A stretch of 64,000 nt of DNA from Andalucia godoyi. Lineage: Eukaryota; Discoba; Jakobea; Jakobida; Andaluciidae. The position numbers were made by a program, and so were the translations under genes. Positions 47,210 to 57,519 of the stretch are shown here, piece by piece. The stretch is taken from the NCBI GenBank assembly GCA_009859145.1, contig VRVR01000059.1, positions 62,001-126,000 on the forward strand, read 5' to 3'. The notes under the pieces were generated by a model. The model was not told the origin of the DNA and did no database searches. It worked only from the letters and a program-made list of their open reading frames with translations. How positions within the stretch are numbered: the stretch's first letter is position 1; the number at the start of each line of letters is the position of its first letter.

Positions 47210-50200
47210 TTACCGGAATTGGGCTTGAGAGACAAACAAGCCTGCGGCATCAAGACCGACTTGTGCAATATCACACACAGGACAAACTTGTCCCTTGCAC
47301 TCGGGCTTGAAGCTCGCAAGGCACAGAGGACACTTCACGATGGGTGCGCCTCGGTAGATTGGAGTCAGTGTCTTTGCACAGACAACAAACGGATTCCGTT
47401 CATTGTACTCCAGCTGCACTGCATTGCCAGGGTTCTCAGAGGCGAATGCAGCGACCTTCCTGGCCTGATCGGCGACTTCGGGCTTCGGTAATCTGTCCAA
47501 CAGCCGCCGTGCAAACGACGCAGCATCATCATAGTTCTTGAGATTGTAACAGACGGTCATTGCAGATCGCAGAGAGAGCATCACATGCACTGGTAGAATC
47601 TTGCAGTGCGTAAAATAGGCTGCGAGCTCCGCAACACGCTTCTTGTCAGTTGCGGTAGCCGGATCTCTACGAGAAATTTCCAGTGTCATTGCCAAAATAT
47701 ACTCTCGGCAAGCCTCTAGCAATTCTCGAATACCCGCAACCTGTTCCTTGTTGTGAACGACCGTGAGCAAAAGCTGCGCAATGCACGCCTTGAACTGCGC
47801 TCGTGCATCGCTGAACTTACCTGCAGTGGTCGAGGCACACGCGTTCTTGAAGATCTCTTGGAGTTGCGCCAGAGTGTATGGGACTTTGGGGAGCCTATCG
47901 TCCCCAGACTGACCTTCCTCATTCGACCGGAACAATCCAGCAAGCGAGCCATTCACAGACGGAAAGCCGGAAACTCTCAAAACATGCGATGCAAGATAAA
48001 TATGCAAAAAGTGCTCCTTGAGAGCCTCGAATCGCACAGCACCAACAGTGCGATGAAGAATGCGAAGCGCAGTGTCAAACGACCCAGCGGCAACATGGTC
48101 GGCAGCCAGCTGCGAGGTAGAAATCCACTTGTCATCTACAGATTGGCCGTGTGGAGGGACAACAAACGACGACGGAGCATGAGCATGTGCAGCTACACCA
48201 GAGCTCGGCAGATCGGGAACGTCGACATCCTCGACATCCCAGCCAGCACCCTCCTCATTCTCCACAGCATCATGGAACGCATCGACATTCTCGTGATCAC
48301 CAGACTCGGCCATGTCGACTCCCCAAGCACCTTCATCCGCCTCGGTTTCGTCAGCGGTCGCATCGGAAAGCAGCATGGTCGAAGATCCAGCAGCAGCGGC
48401 TCCATGGAGAGTATTTGCGGCAGAGAACGACACATCCCCTGCAAGGACCTGCGACGCAGTCTGTTCCACATGCAGCAACGGCCAGTTGGAGGTTGTGAAC
48501 TCGGCTGCCAGAACAGGCTGGGGTCGCTTGGAGAGGGCGTCTTCTTCTTCTGCAGTTCCAATCCGAGCAGCAAGCGATGCGTGCCCAGCGCTCTCGAGGA
48601 GTTTCTTCTGCGTAGCCGCATCTCCACGAAGCAGCGCAATCTGGAAGATGGAATTAGTGTCGTTTCGCATCTCTGCGACCTTGGCCATCTTTGCCATCTT
48701 CTCGACGTTTCCGGTAATCAGATACAAGAACGAAAGACGCTCAGCATCTCGTGTCTTTTGCATCGCGGTCTCGGCAAGAGCAACATTACCCTGTCGAAGG
48801 GCTTCATCACTGAGTTTCTTCCAGCATTCGCGGACCACATTCTCGTCAGTAGACTCGTTGCTATTGCTGGGTGATTGGGAAGCCGCAACAGCAGCAGCGG
48901 CAAGAGTGGAAACAGCACGAAGCGCTTCGTCAAGGTCTCCACATTCGAGGGCAAGATGGAATCGACCAAGAGGATCTTCTTCGAGCGATACCATCCGCAT
49001 TGCAAGCTGCGGGTGTCCGCGGCGATGCAGATACGCAACAAGCGCCCTGCCCCGCATCCGGCGTGCAGTCTTGCCTCCCTTGGAGACAACCCCGCTGTCC
49101 TGCAAAAGAATCCGACGAACAACATCCAGTCGCTGTGCAGCAAGCGCAGCCTTGAACATGTACTCCGATGCATCGAGCGTGGTACCCTCCAAGGCACCGT
49201 CCTTGGTGGTGTACATCAGATGCACTCCAAAAGCCGTGGTAGCCGTTGAAGCAGCAGGCCGGGCATGCGCAAGGTACATGGGCTGCTTTGGAAGAGTGCA
49301 AACAACTCCTCCGTCGTCATTCGTAGCATTTGACTTGGTGGCAGTGGGGACCGCGGTCGATGAAGTTGGGGGCACAGAGGCAAACGACCTGGAAAGTGTT
49401 GGCAAGAGGTACTTGATGTGAGACGCAGTGGAGTAAATGAGAACGGGAACCCCCGGAAGAGCCAGGGTCCACACCGCAGACTTGATGGGGGCAGACTCGG
49501 AAACGGCAGCGACACGCTCCAGGCGGCCTCGTGTGCACACAACAATATCACGCCGCCCAACCAACGCAACCAAAGAGAACGCCGGTGCCCATGCAACATA
49601 CTTGCAGCCTCCATGCGGGACGTAGGCTTCACCCAGGACGCGTCGTGCACCGAGATCAATCAGTCGCACGCGACCCCCGTCTTCCAGTGTTCCGTACGAA
49701 GACCCGTTCCCAGACGAAGACGTCATCGACGACCCTTGAGCAGAAAAAGAGGTTGAAGACGAAGAGGAAACTGCGGTTCCGCCATTTCGAACCAATACCG
49801 TTCCCGGCGGCCCATGCCAAACACGAGAGACCTCAGCACCAGCCTCAGACACCACTCTAATGACGTTGTTGTGATCTTGCAGAGACTTGATCACCAGTTG
49901 TCTGCGGGTCGCATCAATCACAACAAATCGAGACCGAGAATAAAATGTTGGGTACGATCCCATGCCTCGTTGGCCCTCCACGCAGACAACATCACCACCG
50001 TCCATGGAGCCTGCGGTGGACGGCGAAAGAGAATATGTTTCGTACTCGGCATCCGTTCCGACTAGCAGCGCACGGTCAGACGACGAATACGACATCGACC
50101 GATATCCGCCTCCTTGCGACAGCGGATTCGAACGACGGCCGCCCAGCAAAACCTTGTCCTTACCCGTGGCAATGTCGAACAATCGCAGATTTCTGTCTCG

Positions 50201-51277
50201 CATGTAGGCAACGTATGGTAGGCCACCTTCCGATTGCTGCGTTGCTTTTGCGTTGAACAACGGATCCACCAGTGAAAACGGAACCCGCTCTCTTGCCAGT
50301 TTGTAAATTGCAACTCCAGAATCATGGCCAACTGCCATCAGCGTATTTTCAGGATGCACAGCAAGAGTCCAGAAACGATCGTGATCTCTTCGAACTGTTG
50401 TGAGCGGGGTTCGCTTATTGAGATCCCAGACACGAACCGACCTGTCCTCCGAGTCCGACACAACGTAGTCATGCTTCGGCACAAAGGCAACGCACGAAAC
50501 GTTGTTGGTGTGTCCGCGAATCGAGTCTACCTCCCATGCTCGAACGTCGTTGTACCTCCACAGCTTGATCACGCGGTCGTCTCCGCCAGAAACCAACATC
50601 GGAGTCGACGGGGATGGATGGAAAGCAACCCAATTGATTCCTCGTTCGTGTCCTTCGAGAACAAACTTGACTGGCACATCTGCACCGGATCCCTGCCCGA
50701 AAACATCCTCTGTTAATTCTCGCTCTCGCTTCGACGACACGTCCACGTCACGCTTGACCAGCACGGACAAATCCCATATCCGGATCGTTTGGTCAAGGGA
50801 TGCAGAAGCCAAGAGATACTGGCCGTCGTTATTATACGGCGAGAAGCATGCAGACATCACATAGTGATTATGCCCCGTGAGAATCGCAATGCACTGTCGA
50901 GATTGCCAGTTCCAGATACGGATGGTCTGGTCGTCCGAAGCAGACAGGATCCAAGGCTGTGTGCCATGGAACTGCACACACCGCACATAATCCAGATGCC
51001 CAGAAAGATCTGCAAGACACTTTTTTTCTTTCAAAGACCACAGCTTCACCTTGTAGTCATCACCTCCAGATGCAAACAGCGGCTGTGCAGGGTTCGGATG
51101 GAAATCAACCGATCGCACCGGCCCGTCATGGTCCTCAAATTTATCAACAAGAGCCTTGAGCGAATAGTCCCACAGCTGGATCATCCCGGTGTGCAGCGAT
51201 ACAAGAATCAGCGGTCTTGTTGGATGGAAAGCAATGCCCTTGCATCGCGCCGATTTGAACGAAAACTTCTCGTGCAT
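47210..51277 (-). CDS. COPA: Coatomer subunit alpha (COPI)
   Basis: 1355 aa from MHEKFSFKSARCKGIAFHP; the extra upstream frame is CAAG-repeat-derived. Residues 1-330 hold seven WD40 repeats (GMIQLWDYSLKAL, DYKVKLWSLKEKK, DQTIRIWNWQSRQ, ILTGHNHYVMSACF) forming the propeller that binds dilysine cargo and epsilon/beta' COP. The middle alpha-solenoid follows, then an acidic, Trp-containing linker (EGAWGVDMAESGD, GAGWDVEDVDVPD) and the C-terminal COPI domain with zinc-ribbon-like cysteines (CPLCLASFKPECKGQVCPVCDIAQVG) ending in QFR, as in the human protein. It is about 130 aa longer than human COPA (1224 aa), mostly in Ser/Ala-rich loops. The TAA stop lies inside a GTAAGT sequence, but splicing is not needed to finish the conserved C-terminus. 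Confidence 0.96.
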   Translation of the reverse strand: MHEKFSFKSARCKGIAFHPTRPLILVSLHTGMIQLWDYSLKALVDKFEDHDGPVRSVDFHPNPAQPLFASGGDDYKVKLWSLKEKKCLADLSGHLDYVRCVQFHGTQPWILSASDDQTIRIWNWQSRQCIAILTGHNHYVMSACFSPYNNDGQYLLASASLDQTIRIWDLSVLVKRDVDVSSKRERELTEDVFGQGSGADVPVKFVLEGHERGINWVAFHPSPSTPMLVSGGDDRVIKLWRYNDVRAWEVDSIRGHTNNVSCVAFVPKHDYVVSDSEDRSVRVWDLNKRTPLTTVRRDHDRFWTLAVHPENTLMAVGHDSGVAIYKLARERVPFSLVDPLFNAKATQQSEGGLPYVAYMRDRNLRLFDIATGKDKVLLGGRRSNPLSQGGGYRSMSYSSSDRALLVGTDAEYETYSLSPSTAGSMDGGDVVCVEGQRGMGSYPTFYSRSRFVVIDATRRQLVIKSLQDHNNVIRVVSEAGAEVSRVWHGPPGTVLVRNGGTAVSSSSSTSFSAQGSSMTSSSGNGSSYGTLEDGGRVRLIDLGARRVLGEAYVPHGGCKYVAWAPAFSLVALVGRRDIVVCTRGRLERVAAVSESAPIKSAVWTLALPGVPVLIYSTASHIKYLLPTLSRSFASVPPTSSTAVPTATKSNATNDDGGVVCTLPKQPMYLAHARPAASTATTAFGVHLMYTTKDGALEGTTLDASEYMFKAALAAQRLDVVRRILLQDSGVVSKGGKTARRMRGRALVAYLHRRGHPQLAMRMVSLEEDPLGRFHLALECGDLDEALRAVSTLAAAAVAASQSPSNSNESTDENVVRECWKKLSDEALRQGNVALAETAMQKTRDAERLSFLYLITGNVEKMAKMAKVAEMRNDTNSIFQIALLRGDAATQKKLLESAGHASLAARIGTAEEEDALSKRPQPVLAAEFTTSNWPLLHVEQTASQVLAGDVSFSAANTLHGAAAAGSSTMLLSDATADETEADEGAWGVDMAESGDHENVDAFHDAVENEEGAGWDVEDVDVPDLPSSGVAAHAHAPSSFVVPPHGQSVDDKWISTSQLAADHVAAGSFDTALRILHRTVGAVRFEALKEHFLHIYLASHVLRVSGFPSVNGSLAGLFRSNEEGQSGDDRLPKVPYTLAQLQEIFKNACASTTAGKFSDARAQFKACIAQLLLTVVHNKEQVAGIRELLEACREYILAMTLEISRRDPATATDKKRVAELAAYFTHCKILPVHVMLSLRSAMTVCYNLKNYDDAASFARRLLDRLPKPEVADQARKVAAFASENPGNAVQLEYNERNPFVVCAKTLTPIYRGAPIVKCPLCLASFKPECKGQVCPVCDIAQVGLDAAGLFVSQAQFR

Positions 51278-51326
51278 TTCACAACGCCTCTGCCAATATC
51301 GACGACGACAACAACAACACCAACAC

Positions 51327-51336
<10 letters not shown>

Positions 51337-51357
<21 letters not shown>

Positions 51358-51362
51358 ACAAA
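51337..51362. repeat. (CAAG)n microsatellite
   Basis: Six to seven CAAG units within the coatomer alpha 5' leader. Confidence 0.9.
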
Positions 51363-51546
51363 CGAATGACGGAACGAATGAATGAATGGAATCAAAGGAA
51401 AAACTCGAAATTCGAGGCCTCGAGACACGACGGGCAGGGTTTTTGCATGAAGGAGTTTCTAGGGTTTTTCGGACCATCGATTTTTGTATTGTGGTGGGTT
51501 GCCAGGTGGGGCAACTATCCCTGCTTCACTACGACCGCTGGCAGTG

Positions 51547-51566
51547 CCCCCCCCCCCCCCCCCCCA
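51547..51566. repeat. Poly-C homopolymer
   Basis: About 19 consecutive C between coatomer alpha and the cupin gene. Confidence 0.9.
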
Positions 51567-51638
51567 CCCACACAACCGTTCGCCCTTGCCTTTTTTAAAA
51601 TCATACAATTGCCTTTTTTGGATAAATGCGTTTCTTTT

Positions 51639-51974
51639 TTACTGCTGTTCAAACCGCTCCCAGTTCTCGGGCGGTCCGTAGAAATTAAGGATTTTCAGAG
51701 GAATAGGTCCGGTGTTGCGGATTTCGTGTTCCTCGGCAGCTTCTATCAGAATGAGCGAACCGGGGTGCAACGGCATCGACTCGCCTGATACGATCGCTTC
51801 TCCATTGCCTTCGACAACATACGTCCACTGATCGGATCGAGGATGCTTGTTGCTGGCTCCTCCTATCTTGTCCCCTGGACCGACAAACGATGCCGCCGCT
51901 TGCGTCCTGCCAGTGTCGTGCAGCACTTCGAACCCCGAAGTCGGAAACTTGACTTTCTCAAACACTCGAGGCAT
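51639..51974 (-). CDS. Small cupin-domain protein
   Basis: 111 aa from MPRVFEKVKFPTSGFEVLHDTG; upstream codons are an Arg-Glu repeat from a CT microsatellite. The core (NKHPRSDQWTYVVEGNGEAI ... MPLHPGSLILIEAAEEHEI) is a single cupin barrel: the HxxxDQWTYVVEGxG motif provides one metal-type His, and the EEHEI segment the second-motif His. Such short cupins act as isomerases, dioxygenases or sugar-binding proteins and are far more common in bacteria. The gene is short, intronless and near an assembly gap. Function is unassigned; a bacterial origin by transfer is possible but would need a tree. Confidence 0.82.
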   Translation of the reverse strand: MPRVFEKVKFPTSGFEVLHDTGRTQAAASFVGPGDKIGGASNKHPRSDQWTYVVEGNGEAIVSGESMPLHPGSLILIEAAEEHEIRNTGPIPLKILNFYGPPENWERFEQQ

Positions 51975-52142
51975 TCTCTTCACCGCACGAATTGGAAATT
52001 GCAGAACTTCCTTTGTACACGATGCGTGACTTCTTTCTCTTTCTCTCTCTCTCTCTCTCCCTCTTCTTTGCTGTGCTGTTTCCGTGCGTAACAAAAAGCT
52101 GCGAGCAGGGAAGGAACAGAGAAAAAGAAATCAAGAAGAACG

Positions 52143-52442
52143 NNNNNNNNNNNNNNNNNNNNNNNNNNNNNNNNNNNNNNNNNNNNNNNNNNNNNNNNNN
52201 NNNNNNNNNNNNNNNNNNNNNNNNNNNNNNNNNNNNNNNNNNNNNNNNNNNNNNNNNNNNNNNNNNNNNNNNNNNNNNNNNNNNNNNNNNNNNNNNNNNN
52301 NNNNNNNNNNNNNNNNNNNNNNNNNNNNNNNNNNNNNNNNNNNNNNNNNNNNNNNNNNNNNNNNNNNNNNNNNNNNNNNNNNNNNNNNNNNNNNNNNNNN
52401 NNNNNNNNNNNNNNNNNNNNNNNNNNNNNNNNNNNNNNNNNN
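52143..52442. other. Assembly gap (300 N)
   Basis: Round-number run of 300 undetermined bases, a scaffolding gap of unknown true length. It is flanked on the left by a CT/GA repeat and a purine-rich stretch. Confidence 0.99.
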
Positions 52443-52499
52443 GGAGGAAAAGAGTAGTTCAAGAAGTACTCCTTTTTTGTTTTTGTTGACTAAAGTTGT

Positions 52500-53474
52500 A
52501 TGACACAAACCACGAGTGTTTCCCTTTCCGCACACTTGCGGTATGACAAGAAAAAAAACCCACCACCACTCCGCGCGCACCACCAACCACTCCGTTGCAC
52601 GCCGCCGCTAAAACGCAACACCGTGTGCACGCACCGGCCGTTTCTCCACTACCACCGGTGCGCAAGCCCCCCCCGTTCTCCCCCCGTCTTATCGAAAAAA
52701 AGGGGGGGTTGGGGGGTTGGGGGGTTGGGGAAGAAAGTTGCTACCCAAACCAGTGAGGCGGGATTTTCGTTCTTCACAAAGACACGGCGGGCATTCTGGC
52801 GTGATGTTCCTGTAACACGTGTGCTTGCATCTCGAGTGCACGTTCGAAGACGGAAACAGACTGGGGAGGGGAAAGTTATGCGAAAGATCGCGCGTTTTCC
52901 CAGCTCGGTTTCCAGCAGGTGGTCTGTGGCCTGCCTGCAACTCGAACGGACGTGGCGCCGCGTGGCCATCTTCGATGTCGACCTTGTGCGAGGGAACTTG
53001 CTGCGGGGGCTGAGCATTTCCTACACGCGGTGCAAGAAGACGAAGCTCGGCTGGTGTTTCGCGCTCTTTTTGCTTGCGTGTATGAGCTGTCCCGATTGCT
53101 CTTTTTGGCATCGAGGATACCTGTTCCCCTTGACGAGGGAGCGGTTCTCAGGGTACCTTCGTGTACAAACCTGGTGTGAAGAGCGGTTCAACCTGGGCTC
53201 GAGTTTACAAGATTCGCGTATCGGAGTCGGCCCGCTATCATCCACGGATTCTCCGGTATCTGCTGGTATCACGGCCTTTATATGGCAATGCCCTGATGCT
53301 CACGCTCAGTCTGCTTGTTATTTGGTACACATGTGCCTGCACCGTCGCGAAATGGAAGTTCCATCAACAGAGGTGTGGAACCTCAAAGTGGAATGTTCGC
53401 AACCAAGGCGATTGCTGCCGGGCCTCCCAAACTGCATCATATCTCCTCTGCCCTCCTCTTTCACATTCACTTGA
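52500..53474 (+). pseudogene. Frame-broken coding-like region next to gap 2
   Basis: No single frame here gives a convincing protein, but composition suggests coding pieces in turn: frame of 52500 around 52880-53010 (RTWRRVAIFDVDLVRGN), next frame around 53010-53145 (EHFLHAVQEDEARLVFRALFACVYELSRLL, PVPLDEGAVL), third frame around 53145-53290 (YKPGVKSGSTWARVYKIRV, RYHPRILRYLLVSRPLYGN). The order and strand are constant, as expected if one gene has suffered indels. Poly-C and poly-G runs (52670-52730) lie beside it and the gap. It may be a pseudogene, or sequence errors at a low-coverage edge; I do not recognise the product. An intron explaining the second switch (acceptor TTCTCAG near 53140) could not be paired convincingly. 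Confidence 0.4.
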
Positions 53475-53813
53475 GAACCAAGTATATGCTTCTTTTGTTT
53501 GTTGTATGAAGCAACTCCTTTTTTTCCTTCACCCCGTTACGATTTCCTCTCCGTTCTTGCTCTCTCTCTCTCCTTATGCTGTACACGCACTCTACTTTCT
53601 TTCACACTCTGCAATATTCTTATTTTTACCAGTTATTACCGCGACATTGCCACCCCCCCCCGCCTTCTTTTCGTTGTCTGATTTTAAATTAATTTTATTT
53701 TCAGAGTTTTTTCCATCCCTGTTTCAAGCGAATTGAAAAAAAAGAAGCGTCTTTTCTTGTTGAGCAAAGAAAGAGAAAGAAAAATACAATACGCCACAAC
53801 GGTCACTTCCGTC
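53475..53813. other. Intergenic leader of the histidine kinase gene
   Basis: T/C-rich 340 bp directly upstream of the histidine kinase ATG; includes pyrimidine tracts and AATTAATTTTATTTT near 53685-53705. Confidence 0.5.
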
Positions 53814-56800
53814 ATGTCACAGCCAACTGGTTCAAGCTTCACAGGAGTCCTTCCTCTGGACTGGAGGAATGTAATTCCCCAGCTGACGCTCTCGACTCTC
53901 ACGGATCCCGGAGGATCCTTCTCCATGCTGTCTACTCCCATCTGGATGTACTCGATGGAAAAGAACCGGATGGTCTGGGCAAACCGAGCTGCGCTGGACA
54001 TATGCAGGCATTCATGTGGGATCCAGTCGCTCCCAGAACTCGGAGCCTTCGTTCTTCGTGACGGTACACAGCGACACATGAAAACAATCAAGATGGCTAT
54101 CGAGGAGAAAATCAAGGTCCAGGGACTCCTGGGAAACCGAGTTGACGATGTGTGGTATCTTCCATCCAACCGACCGACTGTCGACTTTCGGCTCAAGCTC
54201 TCAGGATCCATGCGTCTTGTCTCCTTTGTCCGCTTTCCGGAAACGTCGCCGGCTTCTCGCCGTGTCTCGGTGGCGGCGCCAACACACAGCGTTACTTTTC
54301 AGAACAATGGAAGTGGCGGCAACAGCAGCCAGGCTGGTGCGGATCTCGCAAGTTGGAGGTCGTCACATCATGGAGCAGGAAGCCCTGTGGTTTCGACTCC
54401 GACTGTTTCTGAACATGAACGCGACATTGCAATTCTTATTGAAGGGTCGTTTGAAACACACGCAAAAGTCGCAGAAGTGATGTCGCAGTTTGCCCAAATT
54501 CATGCTGAAATACCGTACAGCGAAGCCGCGCAGGACGAGGTGCTGAAGTCGCAGAATCCAATTTACAATCCAATGTTTGTCCTCAAGGATTCTGTTGCAT
54601 GTCCTGTTGCGATCTTCCAGATGAGCAACGCAGAGCTGATCGACAGCAATGTTGCGTTCCGACGGTCCTTTGTAGGACATTTAACCACCAATGACGTCGA
54701 CCCGTCGTTCAAGAGCTTCTATGACATCGTCAAGGACACGAGCATGCTTCGCATTCTGTGGCGCAGAATCAAGACGGTGTTCGAGTGCGACACGGGAAAT
54801 GTTGCCGAAGCCACACTCCCCGAGTTGTTTTGCGTCGAAGGCGCGGATGACACAGGTGCCAACCGTTCCGAAGACAAATTGCATGCGCGGCGGCGCAAGT
54901 TCTGGTTTGAAGGGACTTGCAGATTGATGTGTCGGTGCAAGCCAGAGCCAGAGACCTCTGTGCTGGCGCACTCCTTCAAAAAAGGCACCGGCGTGTCCCC
55001 ACCAATCTTACGCAATCAGCGACGCCACGAAAACGATCTTGTTGTCATTACGTTCCGAGACGTTTCAGATCGACACGCGGCACTCGAGGATGCGAGAAAG
55101 GTCAACGAACTTTTGCGCATTTGTAACCACGAACTTCGATCTCCGTTGATGGCGATTCGACTTATCGTCGCAATGTTGTTGACAGAGACGGAATTGACGG
55201 AGTTCCAAAAAGAACACCTGTTGTTGATGGAGTACAACACCGAGGCCAATCTTCGGCTTGTCAATTCGATGCTTGTGAGTGCCCGTGCAGAATCTGGAAA
55301 GCTCGTTCTTGAAAACTCCAACTTTCCGCTCCGCGATGTCGTCAAGAAGTCCTGCCTGACAGTTGCGAAAGCAAACATTGAAAAATCGGATCGTGTCACG
55401 CTGAACTTCGTCATTGACGATGCGGTTCCGGAAATTGTCTTTGGAGATTCCATCAAGGTGCGCGAACTTGTCATCAACGTCACAATGAATGCGTACAAGT
55501 TCACCAATGTCGGAAGCATTGATGTCCATGTTTCGGTGGCCAGCCGGTCCCCGCATTCTAACCAAATCGTTCTCAAATTCGAAGTCCGCGATACCGGTTG
55601 CGGTATTGACCCGCAGGATCGTGAGAAGCTGTTTGTAGAATCGTGGGTTCAGTTTTCACAGCGAGATCACGAGTTTGGCTCTGGACTCGGACTGCACATC
55701 TCAAAGATGCTTGTGGAGCTCATGGAGGGGGAAATTGGTGTACGCGACAACCCATTCGCTCCTGTTTCCGGATCGGTCTTCTGGTTTACCATCAAGGTGC
55801 AAACGCCGCAGTATATGGAACCTTCCGTGTCAAAGGCCTCGCGAGTCCGTCCTCGAAGCATGTCGTTTGCTGGCAGGCCTGGGTGTCTGTTGCTTCCCCG
55901 ACGATCCTCGACTGCTGCAGAACTCGGTTTCGCTGCTGTTGCCGAGCCAACACAGCCTGCGGCCATGATGGAGCGCGACAAACCGGCAGCCTTTGATTGG
56001 TCTGTGGACGACACGCAGCATTTGACGAGCGGGAATGATGTGATCGGCGCGACGAAGACAGTCCGGCTTGAAAACGGTTTCAACACCCCCATTGCAGTGG
56101 ACGTCAGCTCCGGAACCAGCGCCGTCATGGCGATGTCGACCACCTCGCCTGCCACGGCTGCGGGTGTGGTGGATTCAAAAGGATCGTTGCCCTCGACGGG
56201 CACTCGCAATTCGTCTGGACACAGTTCCATACTTTCGTGGATGAGCCGTTTTCCAGTCTCGCACATCGAATTGGACGTTCCACCCGACTTCCAGCACAAC
56301 CGCAGACGATCTTGTTTCCCACGAATTCCCATGATGTCCTGGAAAGCCGTTCCTGCGCATGTCCGGCTGAATGTTCCGGCAGATCATGCTGAAGATGGAA
56401 AGAACGTAGTGAAGGGACAGCGCTCGTCTTCGGGCGCAGGAGTTCCAAATCCCGGTCCAGGTTCTGGTTCTCATGCAGCGAAGCAAATTGTCCTCCAGGA
56501 GCTTCCGCATCTGCGCATCGTCTTTGTGGATGACGACCCGATTGTCCGTACTCTGTGGAAACGGAAGTTGGAAAAAGGCGGACACATTGTCGAAGTCTTT
56601 GACTCGGCACAAAAGGCGACTAAGGTGCTGCAGTCCACTCCCTTTGACGATCCGCTGTTCGACGTCGTGGTGACCGATCTCATGATGCCGGCTGTAGACG
56701 GCTTTGATTTTGCAAAGTCCATCCGCGCGCTGGACCATCCGCACTCGCAGGTGCTCATTTTTGGCTGCACGGCTTCCTCGGACCCTGCCGACCACATGCA

Positions 56801-57041
56801 GTGCTTGGCCTCTGGAATGGACGGCGTGCTGGAAAAGAGCTCTCGCCTGACCGACTTCGAGGAGCTCTTCCTCAAGGTCATCCGCGGCGGCTCTCCCGCC
56901 ATCCCAATGAGGTCCGTCTCCAACGCGAGATCCTACCGCGCCGCGTCCGCCGCCAAGGCCTCGCTCTCCAGCTTCCAACACACCATCGATCGCTCCATTC
57001 GCGCACATCACATCCAATCGCTCTCCTCCGAAACTCGATAA
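53814..57041 (+). CDS. Hybrid histidine kinase with receiver domain
   Basis: Single frame of 1075 aa from MSQPTGSSF (a longer frame upstream is Lys/Arg/Glu-rich translated leader). N-terminal part contains a PAS-like segment (about 35-125: MLSTPIWMYSMEKNRMVWANRAALDI) and a second PAS-like region before the kinase. The HisKA helix carries NHELRSPLMAIRL with phospho-accepting H439. The HATPase has an N-box (RELVINVTMNAYKFT), G1 (RDTGCGID) and G2 (FGSGLGLHISKM). After a ~240-residue low-complexity linker, a receiver domain at about 895-1035 has the acidic pair (VFVDDDP), phospho-accepting D955 (VVVTDLMMPAVDG) and the conserved Lys (VLEKSSR). No transmembrane segment or signal peptide is seen, so it is a cytosolic sensor starting a His-Asp phosphorelay; the expected HPt partner is not in the window. 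Confidence 0.94.
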   Translation: MSQPTGSSFTGVLPLDWRNVIPQLTLSTLTDPGGSFSMLSTPIWMYSMEKNRMVWANRAALDICRHSCGIQSLPELGAFVLRDGTQRHMKTIKMAIEEKIKVQGLLGNRVDDVWYLPSNRPTVDFRLKLSGSMRLVSFVRFPETSPASRRVSVAAPTHSVTFQNNGSGGNSSQAGADLASWRSSHHGAGSPVVSTPTVSEHERDIAILIEGSFETHAKVAEVMSQFAQIHAEIPYSEAAQDEVLKSQNPIYNPMFVLKDSVACPVAIFQMSNAELIDSNVAFRRSFVGHLTTNDVDPSFKSFYDIVKDTSMLRILWRRIKTVFECDTGNVAEATLPELFCVEGADDTGANRSEDKLHARRRKFWFEGTCRLMCRCKPEPETSVLAHSFKKGTGVSPPILRNQRRHENDLVVITFRDVSDRHAALEDARKVNELLRICNHELRSPLMAIRLIVAMLLTETELTEFQKEHLLLMEYNTEANLRLVNSMLVSARAESGKLVLENSNFPLRDVVKKSCLTVAKANIEKSDRVTLNFVIDDAVPEIVFGDSIKVRELVINVTMNAYKFTNVGSIDVHVSVASRSPHSNQIVLKFEVRDTGCGIDPQDREKLFVESWVQFSQRDHEFGSGLGLHISKMLVELMEGEIGVRDNPFAPVSGSVFWFTIKVQTPQYMEPSVSKASRVRPRSMSFAGRPGCLLLPRRSSTAAELGFAAVAEPTQPAAMMERDKPAAFDWSVDDTQHLTSGNDVIGATKTVRLENGFNTPIAVDVSSGTSAVMAMSTTSPATAAGVVDSKGSLPSTGTRNSSGHSSILSWMSRFPVSHIELDVPPDFQHNRRRSCFPRIPMMSWKAVPAHVRLNVPADHAEDGKNVVKGQRSSSGAGVPNPGPGSGSHAAKQIVLQELPHLRIVFVDDDPIVRTLWKRKLEKGGHIVEVFDSAQKATKVLQSTPFDDPLFDVVVTDLMMPAVDGFDFAKSIRALDHPHSQVLIFGCTASSDPADHMQCLASGMDGVLEKSSRLTDFEELFLKVIRGGSPAIPMRSVSNARSYRAASAAKASLSSFQHTIDRSIRAHHIQSLSSETR

Positions 57042-57519
<478 letters not shown>

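Noticed and set aside
52500..53474. A 324-codon plus-strand frame treated as an intact gene
   Set aside because: Composition is coding-like only in pieces that switch frame; as a single protein it has no motif and starts in low-complexity sequence.
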